Source: Massilia sp. CFBP 13721 (GTDB lineage Bacteria; Pseudomonadota; Gammaproteobacteria; Burkholderiales; Burkholderiaceae_D). From it: 64,000 nucleotides of DNA. Shown piece after piece: positions 56,721 to 64,000 of the stretch (its first letter is position 1; each line of letters opens with the position of its first letter). The position numbers and the translations under genes were made by a program. The stretch is from contig NZ_JACYUY010000002.1 in the NCBI RefSeq assembly GCF_014842025.1, forward strand, positions 62,001-126,000, read 5' to 3'. A model generated the notes under the pieces. It was not told where the DNA came from, did not search any database, and was given only the letters and a program-made list of their open reading frames with translations.

Positions 56721-57842
56721 TCACGCCAGCAGCTTCAGGTCGAGTGCGCGCTCGGCGAACCAGATCACGGCCACCAGCGCGATCAGCGCCGAGCCGCCCG
56801 CCATCACCACGCGCCGGTAGAACAGGCCGCCACGCAGCAGGTAGGCCAGCGGCAGGAACGCGGCCACGATGGCCAGTTGGCCCAGCTCGACGCCGACGTT
56901 GAAGCCGACCAGCGACAGCACCAGCGCGCCCTGCGGCAAGCCTAGGTCGGCCAGCACGCTGGCAAAGCCGAAACCGTGGATCAGGCCAAAGCCGAAGGCG
57001 ACCAGCGCGCGCCAGCGGTGTACCAGCGGCCACAGGTTGTTCAGGGCCGCCAGCACCACCGAAGCGGCGATCGCCGATTCGACCAGGCGCGAAGGCAGCG
57101 CCAGCGCGCCCAGGGCGGCCAGCGTCAGGGTCAGCGAATGCGCCAGCGTGAACGCGGTCACGATGGCCAGCACGTCGAGCGCCGACGCCTTGAGCGTGGC
57201 GCGCGCCTGCCAGCGGCCGTCCTGGCGCACCAGCACCGCAGGCAGCAGCAGCGACACCAGGAACAGGATGTGGTCGAAGCCGATCCAGATATGCCAGACG
57301 CCGTGGCGCACATAATCGGCGAACTGGCGCCAGCGCGACTGCAGCGCCGGCGCCAGCGCCTGGCTGCGGGTGTCGGGCGCGAAGATCGCACTGGTAGTGA
57401 CGGCGCCATGCGCGAGGCGCAGCAGGCCCTTGTGCTGCGGGTCGACGTCGAACAGCAAGTTGTAATCGATCGCGAGGGTGGTCACCGCCGCCGGACAGGC
57501 GCCCTGCAGGCGCAGCACCGCATAGGCACCGTCGGTATGGGTGTCGACCAGGTGCTGCGTCACGCGCAGCGGGCAAGGCGCGTCGTCGCTCGACAGGCGC
57601 AGGCGCGCCAGCGCGTAGGCGGCGATCGCCTCGTGACGCGCGCGCACTTCATCCCAGGTGATGGCGGCGTCGTCGTCGGCATCGAGACCGACGGCCATCT
57701 CGAGGTCGCGCAGGGCGATGTCCCACTGGCCGTCGATGCGTTCGCCTTGCACCGCCAGGCTGAGATAACTGTCGCTCGCCTTGTGCGCCTGCGCCGGCAG
57801 CACATACCCGAACAGCAAAACCAACCACAACAATATCCTCAT
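56721..57842 (-). CDS. HupE/UreJ-like membrane protein with N-terminal periplasmic domain
   Basis: 373 residues. The signal peptide ends AQA, followed by HKASDSYLSLAVQG. A periplasmic domain of about 170 residues holds an EF-hand-like loop (LDADDDAAITWDEV). About six membrane helices then start at the HupE signature HGVWHIWIGFDHILFLVSLL and continue through GFGLIHGFGFASVL. HupE/UreJ proteins are linked to nickel or cobalt, but this branch has no established substrate. ATG 57842 overlaps the stop of the TPR gene. Confidence 0.85.
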   Translation of the reverse strand: MRILLWLVLLFGYVLPAQAHKASDSYLSLAVQGERIDGQWDIALRDLEMAVGLDADDDAAITWDEVRARHEAIAAYALARLRLSSDDAPCPLRVTQHLVDTHTDGAYAVLRLQGACPAAVTTLAIDYNLLFDVDPQHKGLLRLAHGAVTTSAIFAPDTRSQALAPALQSRWRQFADYVRHGVWHIWIGFDHILFLVSLLLPAVLVRQDGRWQARATLKASALDVLAIVTAFTLAHSLTLTLAALGALALPSRLVESAIAASVVLAALNNLWPLVHRWRALVAFGFGLIHGFGFASVLADLGLPQGALVLSLVGFNVGVELGQLAIVAAFLPLAYLLRGGLFYRRVVMAGGSALIALVAVIWFAERALDLKLLA

Positions 57843-59017
57843 GCCTTGCCCCCCAGGCGCGCCACGGTGGCGGCGATGCCGGCATCTTCGAGCCGGCTCG
57901 ACGCCAGCCAGGCGCGCACCAGGGCCTGCGCTTCAGGGTCCCGGCTGGCCAGCGCCGCCTGCGCCAGGATGCGCAGGTCGGCCGGTTCCCTCTGCACCGC
58001 CCAGTTCAGCTTGGCCAGGCGCACCGCCGCCGGCGCGTCGCCGCGCAGCGCCAGTTCGTAGCGGGCCTGCTCGCGCTGGTGCACGTTGTCGCGCCGGCGC
58101 ATGGCGGCGTCGAAGCGCGCCGCCAGCTCCGCACTGGCTTGCGCCGCGCCGGGCGCGCCCGTGGTTTTCAGCGCGATCGCATGGCGCAGCAGCAGCGCAT
58201 CGGCTTGCGTCTTGTCGCGCAGGAGGGCAACGACCTCCACGGCGCGGCCGCGTTCGAGCAGGAAGTCGGCATACGCGCCCAGCAGATAGCTGTCGGCCGG
58301 GTCGAGCGCGAGCGCTTCGCGGAAGTGGGCCTCGGCCGCGTCAGGCCGGCCGAGGCGCGCGGCCATCTCGCCGAGCAGGGTCGCGCTCCAGGCGCGCAGT
58401 TCGGGGCCGGCGTCGGCGCGCGCGGCATGGGCCTGGCGCAGGCGTTCGTAGCTGGCGCCGGCGTCCCCGCTGACGCTGCCCACGCTCGACAGGCAGGCTT
58501 GCACCACCAGTTGCGGCGCGCGCGAATACAGGCGCATGCAGCTGGCGCGGGCGCCGCCGAAATCGCCGGTGATGGTCTGCACGGTGGCACGCGTGAGCCA
58601 GGCCTGGCTGTTGCCGCTGTCGCGTTGCAGGACCGTGTCGAGGTCGGCCAGCGCGGCGCCGAATTGGTGGGTGCTCTGGCGCAGCGTCGCGCGCAACACC
58701 AGCACCGGGGAGGGCGGCTGCGGCTGGTCCCACCAGGGGGCCAGCGCGGCCTGAGCGTATCCCAGATAGCGCGGATCGCCGTCGCGCCGGCTTTGTTCGA
58801 TATAGCGCTGGGCCAGATTCGTGGCCAGCGCCAGGTCGTGCGGGTGCGCGCGCAGTGCGCTGCGCGCTTCCTGGAGCGCACGCCGCGCGGGGGCGAGGCC
58901 GCCGGGCAGGCGTTCGAGCACCTGGGCGCCGCTCGAAGGAATGTACGGCGCCGCGTTCGCGCCGGCGCCGGCGAGCAGGCAGGCGCAGGCGAAGAAAATA
59001 AAGGTCTTGCCGGGCAT
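57839..59017 (-). CDS. Exported TPR protein
   Basis: 392 residues with a signal peptide ending ANA. Helical repeats of TPR type are visible across residues 40-390: for example GAALADLDTVLQRDSGNSQA and RPDAAEAHFREALALDPADS. Probably a periplasmic scaffold. Its stop overlaps the HupE-like start (ATGA). It lies between a lipoprotein/DUF4331 pair and the HupE-like gene, a recurrent neighbourhood from memory. Function unknown. Confidence 0.85.
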   Translation of the reverse strand: MPGKTFIFFACACLLAGAGANAAPYIPSSGAQVLERLPGGLAPARRALQEARSALRAHPHDLALATNLAQRYIEQSRRDGDPRYLGYAQAALAPWWDQPQPPSPVLVLRATLRQSTHQFGAALADLDTVLQRDSGNSQAWLTRATVQTITGDFGGARASCMRLYSRAPQLVVQACLSSVGSVSGDAGASYERLRQAHAARADAGPELRAWSATLLGEMAARLGRPDAAEAHFREALALDPADSYLLGAYADFLLERGRAVEVVALLRDKTQADALLLRHAIALKTTGAPGAAQASAELAARFDAAMRRRDNVHQREQARYELALRGDAPAAVRLAKLNWAVQREPADLRILAQAALASRDPEAQALVRAWLASSRLEDAGIAATVARLGGKA

Positions 59018-59075
59018 GGAAACCTTGGTAAGGGATGGCGCGGAACGGCGAACCGCCCCGCGCCTTGCACTACGG

Positions 59076-59348
59076 TCAGCCGAGCGGTTTCGGCTCGGTG
59101 TCTTCCGGCCGGGTTTCGGTCACGCCGTCGATCGCGGCCGGCTCATCGTTGTCGAGCATGGTGTTGACGCGTGCCAGCACGTAGTCGAAGAACGAATCGC
59201 TCGCCACCGGCGGCGGCGTGCCGCCGCCCGGCGGCAGGTTCACGTGCGGCGTCTTGCTGTCGCCGCCGCAGGCGGCGAGCGCCAGCGCCGTGCACACGAG
59301 CGCCGCGGCGAGGGCGCCGCGCCGGCGCAAAAGGAGATGGATGGACAT
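59076..59348 (-). CDS. Small lipoprotein
   Basis: 90 residues. The signal has a twin-Arg-rich start and ends in the lipobox ALAAC followed by GGDS, so lipidation is likely and outer-membrane sorting possible. A proline/glycine linker (NLPPGGGTPPP) leads to an acidic helical tail (FFDYVLARVNTMLDNDEPAA). Not recognised further. It follows the DUF4331 gene by 16 bases in the same operon. Confidence 0.75.
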   Translation of the reverse strand: MSIHLLLRRRGALAAALVCTALALAACGGDSKTPHVNLPPGGGTPPPVASDSFFDYVLARVNTMLDNDEPAAIDGVTETRPEDTEPKPLG

Positions 59349-59364
59349 GGCTGCGCTCCTCGAT

Positions 59365-60861
59365 TTACTGGTTGCCCGGCAGCGGCGTGTTCAGGTAGGG
59401 GAAGCCCGCCCTGAAATTGCTCGCATTCTTGCGTACGCCGTCGGTCAGCGGCAGGGCGCCGGCCGGTGCATCGGCCGGCTTGCAGCCGACGCCGAGGGCA
59501 TCGCTGGCGCCGGTCAGCACGCACAGCGCGCCCATCGCCACGCGCAGTTCGACGTCGACGATATCGTCGCCCGGACGGCGTCCGTTGGGGAAGCCCGCAT
59601 TGTCGCCGGCGGCCACGCCCAGCGGGTTCTGCGACGCCAGCGCGGTCGGCGCGATGCTGGTGTTCAGGCGCAGCATTTCCGAGGCCACGACGTTCTTCGG
59701 CTGGTTCACGCCCGGGATGCCCTTCAGGAAGGCGGTAACCAGGTCGGTGCGCGGGAAGTTGGTTGGCGCTTTGGCAGACGGGAACAACGTCTCGACCACG
59801 GCCGGCAGCACCGGATTGGTCACGTAGTTGGCCCACTGGGCATCGTCCTTCGGCTTGGAGGTATTGAAGCGGTCCTTGTCGTCCAGGCCGATGATGACTT
59901 CGTTCACCAGCGGCATGCCGAGGCGCGACACCTGCACCCAGGCGGCGCCTTCCTTGGTCGCGTTGTTGATGCCCGATGCCGGCGCCGGATTGAGCAGGCG
60001 CGCCTGGCGCAGGCTGGCGGTGGCATAGGCGCCGATCACCGGCTCGCCGGCCACGGCCAGGCAGCCGACCGGGAGTTCGAGTGCGATCGCACTGATGTTC
60101 TTGCTTTCCAGGTCGTTGCGGTTGCCGCCCGATTCCGCGCCGAGCGGGTTCAGGTTGAACAAGTCGAAGATTTTCCCGACCGCGATGTAGAACGGTTCCT
60201 TGCGCTGGCCGACGAACACGCGGCCGGCGCCGCAGCCCGGTACGTTGATGTCGTAGATATGCTGGTTGGCATAGGTTTCGTAACCGGTCGCGCCGCCGAA
60301 GACCTTGTCGCCGATGTTGTCGACCGGCTTGTCGAACTCGGTGGTGCCGTTGGCCGCGGCCAGGCGGGTGCGTGCGCCGCTGCGGCGGTCGCCCTTGACC
60401 ATGTCGATGGTATAGGTTTCGCGCACGTTGAGCGACGCCGGATTGACGCCGCTGATGGTCGACGAATTGATCAGGGGGATCAGCACCTGCTTGCCGCCGA
60501 TGTTCAGGGCGGTGCGCTTGGAGGTGTTCTTGAAGCGGATCTGGAAGGTGATGTCTTCTTTCGCGTCGCCGTTATTGTCGACGTGGATCTCGTAAAGGGC
60601 GTTCTGGTCGAACTGGTAGAAGTTCGGCCCGCCCTGCGGGTCCTGGAACGGAATGAAATTCGCAATCATCGTCACGAAGCCCTCGCGCCCCGGCGCATAG
60701 CTGCGGAACATGTAGAAATCGGTGCCGTCCACCTTCGGCGAATTCGTCAAAAAGGGTGCTTCGCGGTGGCTGGAGGCGCTTGCCGGCCCCGTTAGCGCCA
60801 GCAGCGCGCTTCCCGTCAAAACCGCCGCCGCCCATAGGCTCTTTTTCTGCATGTGTCTCAT
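59365..60861 (-). CDS. DUF4331 exported protein
   Basis: 498 residues with a signal peptide ending ASASSHREAPF. The mature N-terminus SSHREAPFLTNSPKVDGTDF followed by YMFRSY is the hallmark of DUF4331; NSSTISGVNPASLNVRETYT and the C-terminal GRRPGDDIVDVELRVAMGAL follow. The function of the family is unknown. The frame extends to 60945, but ATG 60861 has ribosome site GGAGA and precedes the signal peptide. It heads the operon with the lipoprotein, TPR and HupE-like genes, and is divergent from an ECF sigma factor with 255 bases between. Confidence 0.88.
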   Translation of the reverse strand: MRHMQKKSLWAAAVLTGSALLALTGPASASSHREAPFLTNSPKVDGTDFYMFRSYAPGREGFVTMIANFIPFQDPQGGPNFYQFDQNALYEIHVDNNGDAKEDITFQIRFKNTSKRTALNIGGKQVLIPLINSSTISGVNPASLNVRETYTIDMVKGDRRSGARTRLAAANGTTEFDKPVDNIGDKVFGGATGYETYANQHIYDINVPGCGAGRVFVGQRKEPFYIAVGKIFDLFNLNPLGAESGGNRNDLESKNISAIALELPVGCLAVAGEPVIGAYATASLRQARLLNPAPASGINNATKEGAAWVQVSRLGMPLVNEVIIGLDDKDRFNTSKPKDDAQWANYVTNPVLPAVVETLFPSAKAPTNFPRTDLVTAFLKGIPGVNQPKNVVASEMLRLNTSIAPTALASQNPLGVAAGDNAGFPNGRRPGDDIVDVELRVAMGALCVLTGASDALGVGCKPADAPAGALPLTDGVRKNASNFRAGFPYLNTPLPGNQ

Positions 60862-61116
60862 CGCGCTCTCCGGTTGACTACGTTGTTTAATTATTGGTTG
60901 CAGTACAAATTTGATGATATTGATTAGGCTGACAGGCCGTCGCACGATTCGATAAGGATAGGAGATATTTCAAATCAGACCAGGCCGTACACACATATAC
61001 GCAGCAAACGGCAAGATGGATTCAAATTATTTTCCTGCGGTGCGCAGTGGAGGTTGTGGTATTTTTATTAACAACATCACGACAGCCATGACCATGCCTC
61101 CATTAAAAAGCACACT

Positions 61117-61701
61117 GTGAGCAGCGCCGCATCACAAACCGATCCGGTGCAATTGCGGGCCTGGCTGCAGGCGGCGGGGCGGCGCGACCGCGGCGCGTTC
61201 CGCGCGCTCTACGACGCCAGTTCTCCCCGGCTGTATGGCCTGGCACTGCGCATTCTCGGCCGCCACGAACTGGCCGAAGAGGTGCTGCAAGAGAGTTTCG
61301 CGGCGATCTGGCAGCATGCGGGCGAATACGAGGGTGCACTGTCGGCACCGATGACCTGGATGACGACGATCGTGCGCAACCGCGCCTTCGACGTGCTGCG
61401 CCGCAGCCGCCACGAAGGCGACGATGCTGCGCTCGACAGCCGTGCGCTCGAGGCGCTGGCCGATGGCGCGGCGACGCCGGCCGACCGGCTGCAGATGAGC
61501 AGCGACGCGCAAGCGCTGGCCGACTGTATGGCGGCGCTGGAAGAGAAACACCGCGAAGTCGTCGGCATGGCCTTCTTCCACGACCTGTCGCACAACGACG
61601 TCGCGGCAAGGCTGACGCTGCCGCTTGGCACCGTCAAGACCTGGATCCGGCGCAGCCTGGCGCGCCTGCAATCCTGCCTGAGCGCACGGGGCGCCGCATG
61701 A
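61117..61701 (+). CDS. ECF-family RNA polymerase sigma factor
   Basis: 194 residues with region 2 (FRALYDASSPRLYGLALRIL, EVLQESFAAIWQHA) and region 4 (LEEKHREVVGMAFFHDLSHN, PLGTVKTWIRRSLARL). The start is a GTG at 61117, overlapped by the stop of a ten-codon open frame from 61088. It is followed by its anti-sigma gene in ATGA overlap. It resembles the SigK/RskA-linked group. The divergent DUF4331 operon is the natural candidate target, but no promoter motif common to both was recognised. Confidence 0.92.
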   Translation: MSSAASQTDPVQLRAWLQAAGRRDRGAFRALYDASSPRLYGLALRILGRHELAEEVLQESFAAIWQHAGEYEGALSAPMTWMTTIVRNRAFDVLRRSRHEGDDAALDSRALEALADGAATPADRLQMSSDAQALADCMAALEEKHREVVGMAFFHDLSHNDVAARLTLPLGTVKTWIRRSLARLQSCLSARGAA

Positions 61702-62402
61702 ACCTGCGCGGCAACCAGCCCTTGCGCGAGCGCCTGGCCGCCGAATATGTGCTCGGCACCCTGCGCGGCCACGCGCGGCGCCGTTTCGAAGGCCTGATGC
61801 ATGGCGATGCCGCCTTGCGCCGGACCACGCATGAATGGCACGAGCGCCTTGGCGTGATGGCCGAATTCGCCGTACCGGTGACGCCGCCGCGGCGCATCTG
61901 GCGCGCGATCGAGAACCGCCTCGGCCTGCGGCCGGCTGCCCCGGCCTGGCAGCTCTGGCGCCATGGCGCGCTCGGCCTGTGGCGCGGCGTCGGCCTGGCC
62001 TCGTCGGCACTGGCCGCGCTGCTGCTGGTGGCGGTGCTGCTCGGGCGTCCCGACACAACGCCCATGAGCGACATCGCCAGCCTGACCGACGCCCAGGCCC
62101 GGCCCGCACTGGTGGTAACGGCCGACCGCGAACGGAGGCGCATGACGGTCAAGGTGGTGGCGAACGTGCCGCTCACGGCCCAACAGGCGCTGCAACTGTG
62201 GGCGGTACCACGCACCGGCAGACCGCGTTCGCTGGGCGTGCTGGGCGCCCGGCGCGAGCTGACGCTGCCGTTGCCCGCCGGTGCCATCGGCGCCGACGTG
62301 GCGGTACTGGCGGTCAGCCTCGAACCGGCCGGCGGCTCGCCGAGTCCCGACGGGCCGAGCGGGCCAATCCTCTATAAAGGCAGCTGGGTCCGGCTGATGT
62401 AG
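61698..62402 (+). CDS. Anti-sigma factor, RskA-like
   Basis: 234 residues. The N-terminal cytoplasmic anti-sigma domain (RERLAAEYVLGTLRGHARRR) binds the sigma factor. One membrane span follows (VGLASSALAALLLVAVLL), then a periplasmic RskA domain (ALQLWAVPRTGRPRSLGVLG, AVSLEPAGGSPSPDGPSGPI). There is no zinc-binding HxxxCxxC motif. The sigma factor would be released when the periplasmic domain is cleaved. Start overlaps the sigma gene. Confidence 0.92.
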   Translation: MNLRGNQPLRERLAAEYVLGTLRGHARRRFEGLMHGDAALRRTTHEWHERLGVMAEFAVPVTPPRRIWRAIENRLGLRPAAPAWQLWRHGALGLWRGVGLASSALAALLLVAVLLGRPDTTPMSDIASLTDAQARPALVVTADRERRRMTVKVVANVPLTAQQALQLWAVPRTGRPRSLGVLGARRELTLPLPAGAIGADVAVLAVSLEPAGGSPSPDGPSGPILYKGSWVRLM

Positions 62403-62456
62403 AAATCATGCTTGCGCCGCTGCTGCCTGGGCCGCTATTTGATGTACCATCGACCA

Positions 62457-62852
62457 ATGGTCAAAAAAGCCCTGATTGTCGACGACTTGCCCTTCGACGT
62501 TGCGTTGACGCGCCGGGTATTGCAGGGCTGCGCCGCCGATCATGAAGTGGTCGTGGTCTCGGACGGCGAAGAAGCGCTGCGCGCACTGCGCCGGGCGCAC
62601 GACTTCGACGTCGTCCTGCTCGACCTGAACCTGCCCAAGGTCGACGGCTTTGAAGTATTGAAGGCCATCGCCTCCACACCCTTCCTGTCCGACGTCCCCG
62701 TCATCGTCCTGTCGAGTTCGCGCAACGACAGCGACCGCGTGCGTACGCGTATGCTGGGTGCAGGAGAGTTCGTGGAAAAGGCGATCGATTACGCGGTGTT
62801 CAAGGCGGCGTTGACGCGGGCGCTGGCGCAGTCGGGGTTTGGGTGCGCGTGA
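62457..62852 (+). CDS. CheY-like single-domain response regulator
   Basis: 131 residues, one receiver domain. Acidic pocket KKALIVDDLP, phosphoacceptor Asp in VVLLDLNLPKVDG, Ser switch in VIVLSSSRND. The conserved Lys (EKAIDY) lacks the usual following Pro. There is no output domain, so it acts by protein contact. ATG 62457 is chosen; ATG 62442 is possible. No kinase gene adjoins it. Confidence 0.9.
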   Translation: MVKKALIVDDLPFDVALTRRVLQGCAADHEVVVVSDGEEALRALRRAHDFDVVLLDLNLPKVDGFEVLKAIASTPFLSDVPVIVLSSSRNDSDRVRTRMLGAGEFVEKAIDYAVFKAALTRALAQSGFGCA

Positions 62853-62878
62853 GCGACACGCAAGTACGCATCAGGAAA

Positions 62879-63469
62879 TCACGACTTTCTTTTATTGCGG
62901 ATAGGCGCGACAGGTAGTTGGGCATCGCTGAATACGCGTTCTTGCGATTGTTCTGAATTGGGTTTTTGGTGTTCAGGGATTGCGTCAGGTTCAGCTGCCT
63001 CGCGCATGGCGCTGCGAAAACCCTCACGAAAAATTCTGCCGAAGTCATCCGACATCAGCACGGTTTCAAGCTCCTTGAACACTTCATTACGAATCGCACT
63101 GGCAGTCCAGGCGTCGATAGTAACAGTAGCCGGTTGCGCAAGCACGCCTGTCGACACCGCATCCGCGTGGGGCAATGCCGCAGCTATCTGCTGGCGCTTG
63201 ATTGGAACAAATCCGACTTCCAACCCGAAGAACTGACCAATGCGATTCAGCGTCGCCACTGTCGGATTTCCCTGGCCAAGTTCGATCGCCTTGATGACGC
63301 GCGCGCTGACCTCGCGGTGGCGCGCAAAGTCTTCCTGCGTCATGCCTGAGATTGCGCGCATTTCGCGTACGCCTTCGGTCAGCGACAGCCTTGCCCCTGC
63401 AGCCGACTCCAGCAACTGGTTACGCCTTTCTCGGGCCTGGGCCTTGTCCATCGGTTTTCGTTTGCTCAT
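62879..63469 (-). CDS. XRE-type HTH protein, probable antitoxin partner of HipA-like protein
   Basis: 196 residues. The helix-turn-helix lies at about 35-95 (MTQEDFARHREVSARVIKAI, LNRIGQFFGLEVGF). A long extension of about 100 residues follows and ends basic (PIRNKRKS). HipB antitoxins are commonly about 70-110 residues, so this one is long. The start ATG overlaps the HipA-like stop (ATGA), and it is the second gene of the pair, unlike the usual HipB-first order. Confidence 0.83.
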   Translation of the reverse strand: MSKRKPMDKAQARERRNQLLESAAGARLSLTEGVREMRAISGMTQEDFARHREVSARVIKAIELGQGNPTVATLNRIGQFFGLEVGFVPIKRQQIAAALPHADAVSTGVLAQPATVTIDAWTASAIRNEVFKELETVLMSDDFGRIFREGFRSAMREAAEPDAIPEHQKPNSEQSQERVFSDAQLPVAPIRNKRKS

Positions 63470-64000
63470 GATGATCTCAGTGCCAGAAGTTGGGTGCGTT
63501 GCGCGGCAATGCTGGGCGTAACGAAATCGACGATATCTTCGTCGACGCCGGCTTCGCGCATGCAGTCCGCCAGGGTTGCCAGCTGTTCGCCGAAGCGTAC
63601 CAGCGCCTCGACCAGTTGTGCACGCTCCTGCAGAGGCAGGGCCAGATGGGCCAGCACATCTTCCCAGCGTTGCAGCTCCTTGCCGGTTGCAGGGTGATAC
63701 CAGCGCGCCGCGCGTGTGATGCCTTCCGGGTCAAGATACATCGGCGCAAAATCGAACAGGGGCGTAAGACGGGTGACGCCATCGACGGTCTGCACGGCCG
63801 TGTTGCGAGCATGGTTGTCGGGATTACGCATTGCCAGGTTGAGCACGTCGCGCCGGATGAATTCGATCGTCTCTTCCAGGGGCGCATCGACGACCTTGCG
63901 GATCGCCGCCAGCAAATCGAACTGATTGGCCTGGATGCCGAATCCGCCGAGACCGGCGATCGACGCGGCACTCTCCTGGTGAAAACGCAGAACACGGCCA
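63466..64000 (-). CDS. HipA-family serine/threonine kinase toxin, C-terminal part (cut by window end)
   Basis: Only the C-terminal 177 codons are present; the 5' part lies outside the window. It shows the HipA catalytic elements NPDNHARNTA (catalytic loop, N-x-D/N-H pattern) and LFDFAPMYLDP (metal-binding Asp). HipA kinases phosphorylate glutamyl-tRNA synthetase or related targets and induce dormancy. The upstream frame reads RVLRFHQESAASIAGLGGFG, consistent with the core fold. It is transcribed before the HTH gene. Confidence 0.82.
   Translation of the reverse strand, partial: GRVLRFHQESAASIAGLGGFGIQANQFDLLAAIRKVVDAPLEETIEFIRRDVLNLAMRNPDNHARNTAVQTVDGVTRLTPLFDFAPMYLDPEGITRAARWYHPATGKELQRWEDVLAHLALPLQERAQLVEALVRFGEQLATLADCMREAGVDEDIVDFVTPSIAAQRTQLLALRSS

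Noticed and set aside
61088..61120. Ten-codon frame whose stop overlaps the GTG start of the ECF sigma gene
   Set aside because: Could couple translation, but no ribosome site precedes it. Noted in the sigma factor entry only.

Overview
The window is high-GC bacterial chromosome that looks like Oxalobacteraceae (Massilia/Duganella/Telluria-like, Betaproteobacteria). The evidence is the gene order yebC-purD-hemF-nadD-rsfS-rlmH-maf-rng, the pepN-fbp pair, a PEP-CTERM exoprotein, an FdsGBA-type formate dehydrogenase and a Bug/TctC binding protein. The genus is inference. No phage, insertion sequence, CRISPR array or rRNA gene was seen.

Layout. (1) 0-9 kb is an oxalate/formate module: a ModE-like regulator (cut by the window edge), an OFA-family antiporter, a molybdo/tungsto-formate dehydrogenase with fused gamma-beta subunits, FdhD, and a tungstate-type ABC permease and ATPase. 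(2) 9-11.3 kb holds a PEP-CTERM protein with a well-formed sigma-54 promoter and an orphan soluble histidine kinase. (3) 11.3-19.3 kb is a minus-strand housekeeping run: HD hydrolase, rng, maf, rlmH, rsfS, nadD, hemF, purD, yebC. (4) 19.4-27.5 kb holds a DUF2182 membrane protein, an EamA exporter, mgsA, a quinone oxidoreductase, a 47-residue membrane protein, a DUF4136-like lipoprotein, pepN and fbp. (5) 27.5-35.7 kb holds tRNA-Thr(CGT), a tartrate operon (tartrate dehydrogenase, DctA, glycerate kinase, pyruvate kinase), a LysR regulator and a TctC-type binding protein. (6) 36-38.1 kb holds a very Ser/Gly-rich protein with a membrane anchor, an Ala-rich membrane protein and a 23-residue membrane peptide. 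(7) 38.4-44.9 kb holds an RND efflux pump with its adaptor, an ArgO/LysE exporter with a divergent ArgP/LysG regulator, and a small envelope protein. (8) 45-53.8 kb holds a candidate small RNA, a 2OG-Fe dioxygenase, a TonB-dependent receptor, a DUF6702-like protein and two tandem secreted M1 metallopeptidases. (9) 53.8-56.7 kb holds a serine-hydrolase pseudogene and a Tat-exported Gfo/Idh/MocA oxidoreductase. (10) 56.7-62.4 kb holds HupE/UreJ-like, TPR, lipoprotein and DUF4331 genes, divergent from an ECF sigma/anti-sigma pair. (11) 62.4-64 kb holds a CheY-like protein and a HipA/HTH pair cut by the window end.

How the parts work together. The formate module would exchange oxalate for formate and oxidise formate to CO2 with NADH formation; FdhD and the metal-oxyanion transporter serve its cofactor. 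The tartrate operon would carry C4 acids through glycerate to pyruvate. A feature shared by many intergenic spaces is a family of about twenty short palindromic repeats with conserved outer ends (GTAGGGTGG / CCACGCG) and a core that differs between loci but still pairs with itself. They usually sit as inverted pairs between genes.

All calls come from reading the sequence. No database search was run, so family names rest on motif recognition.
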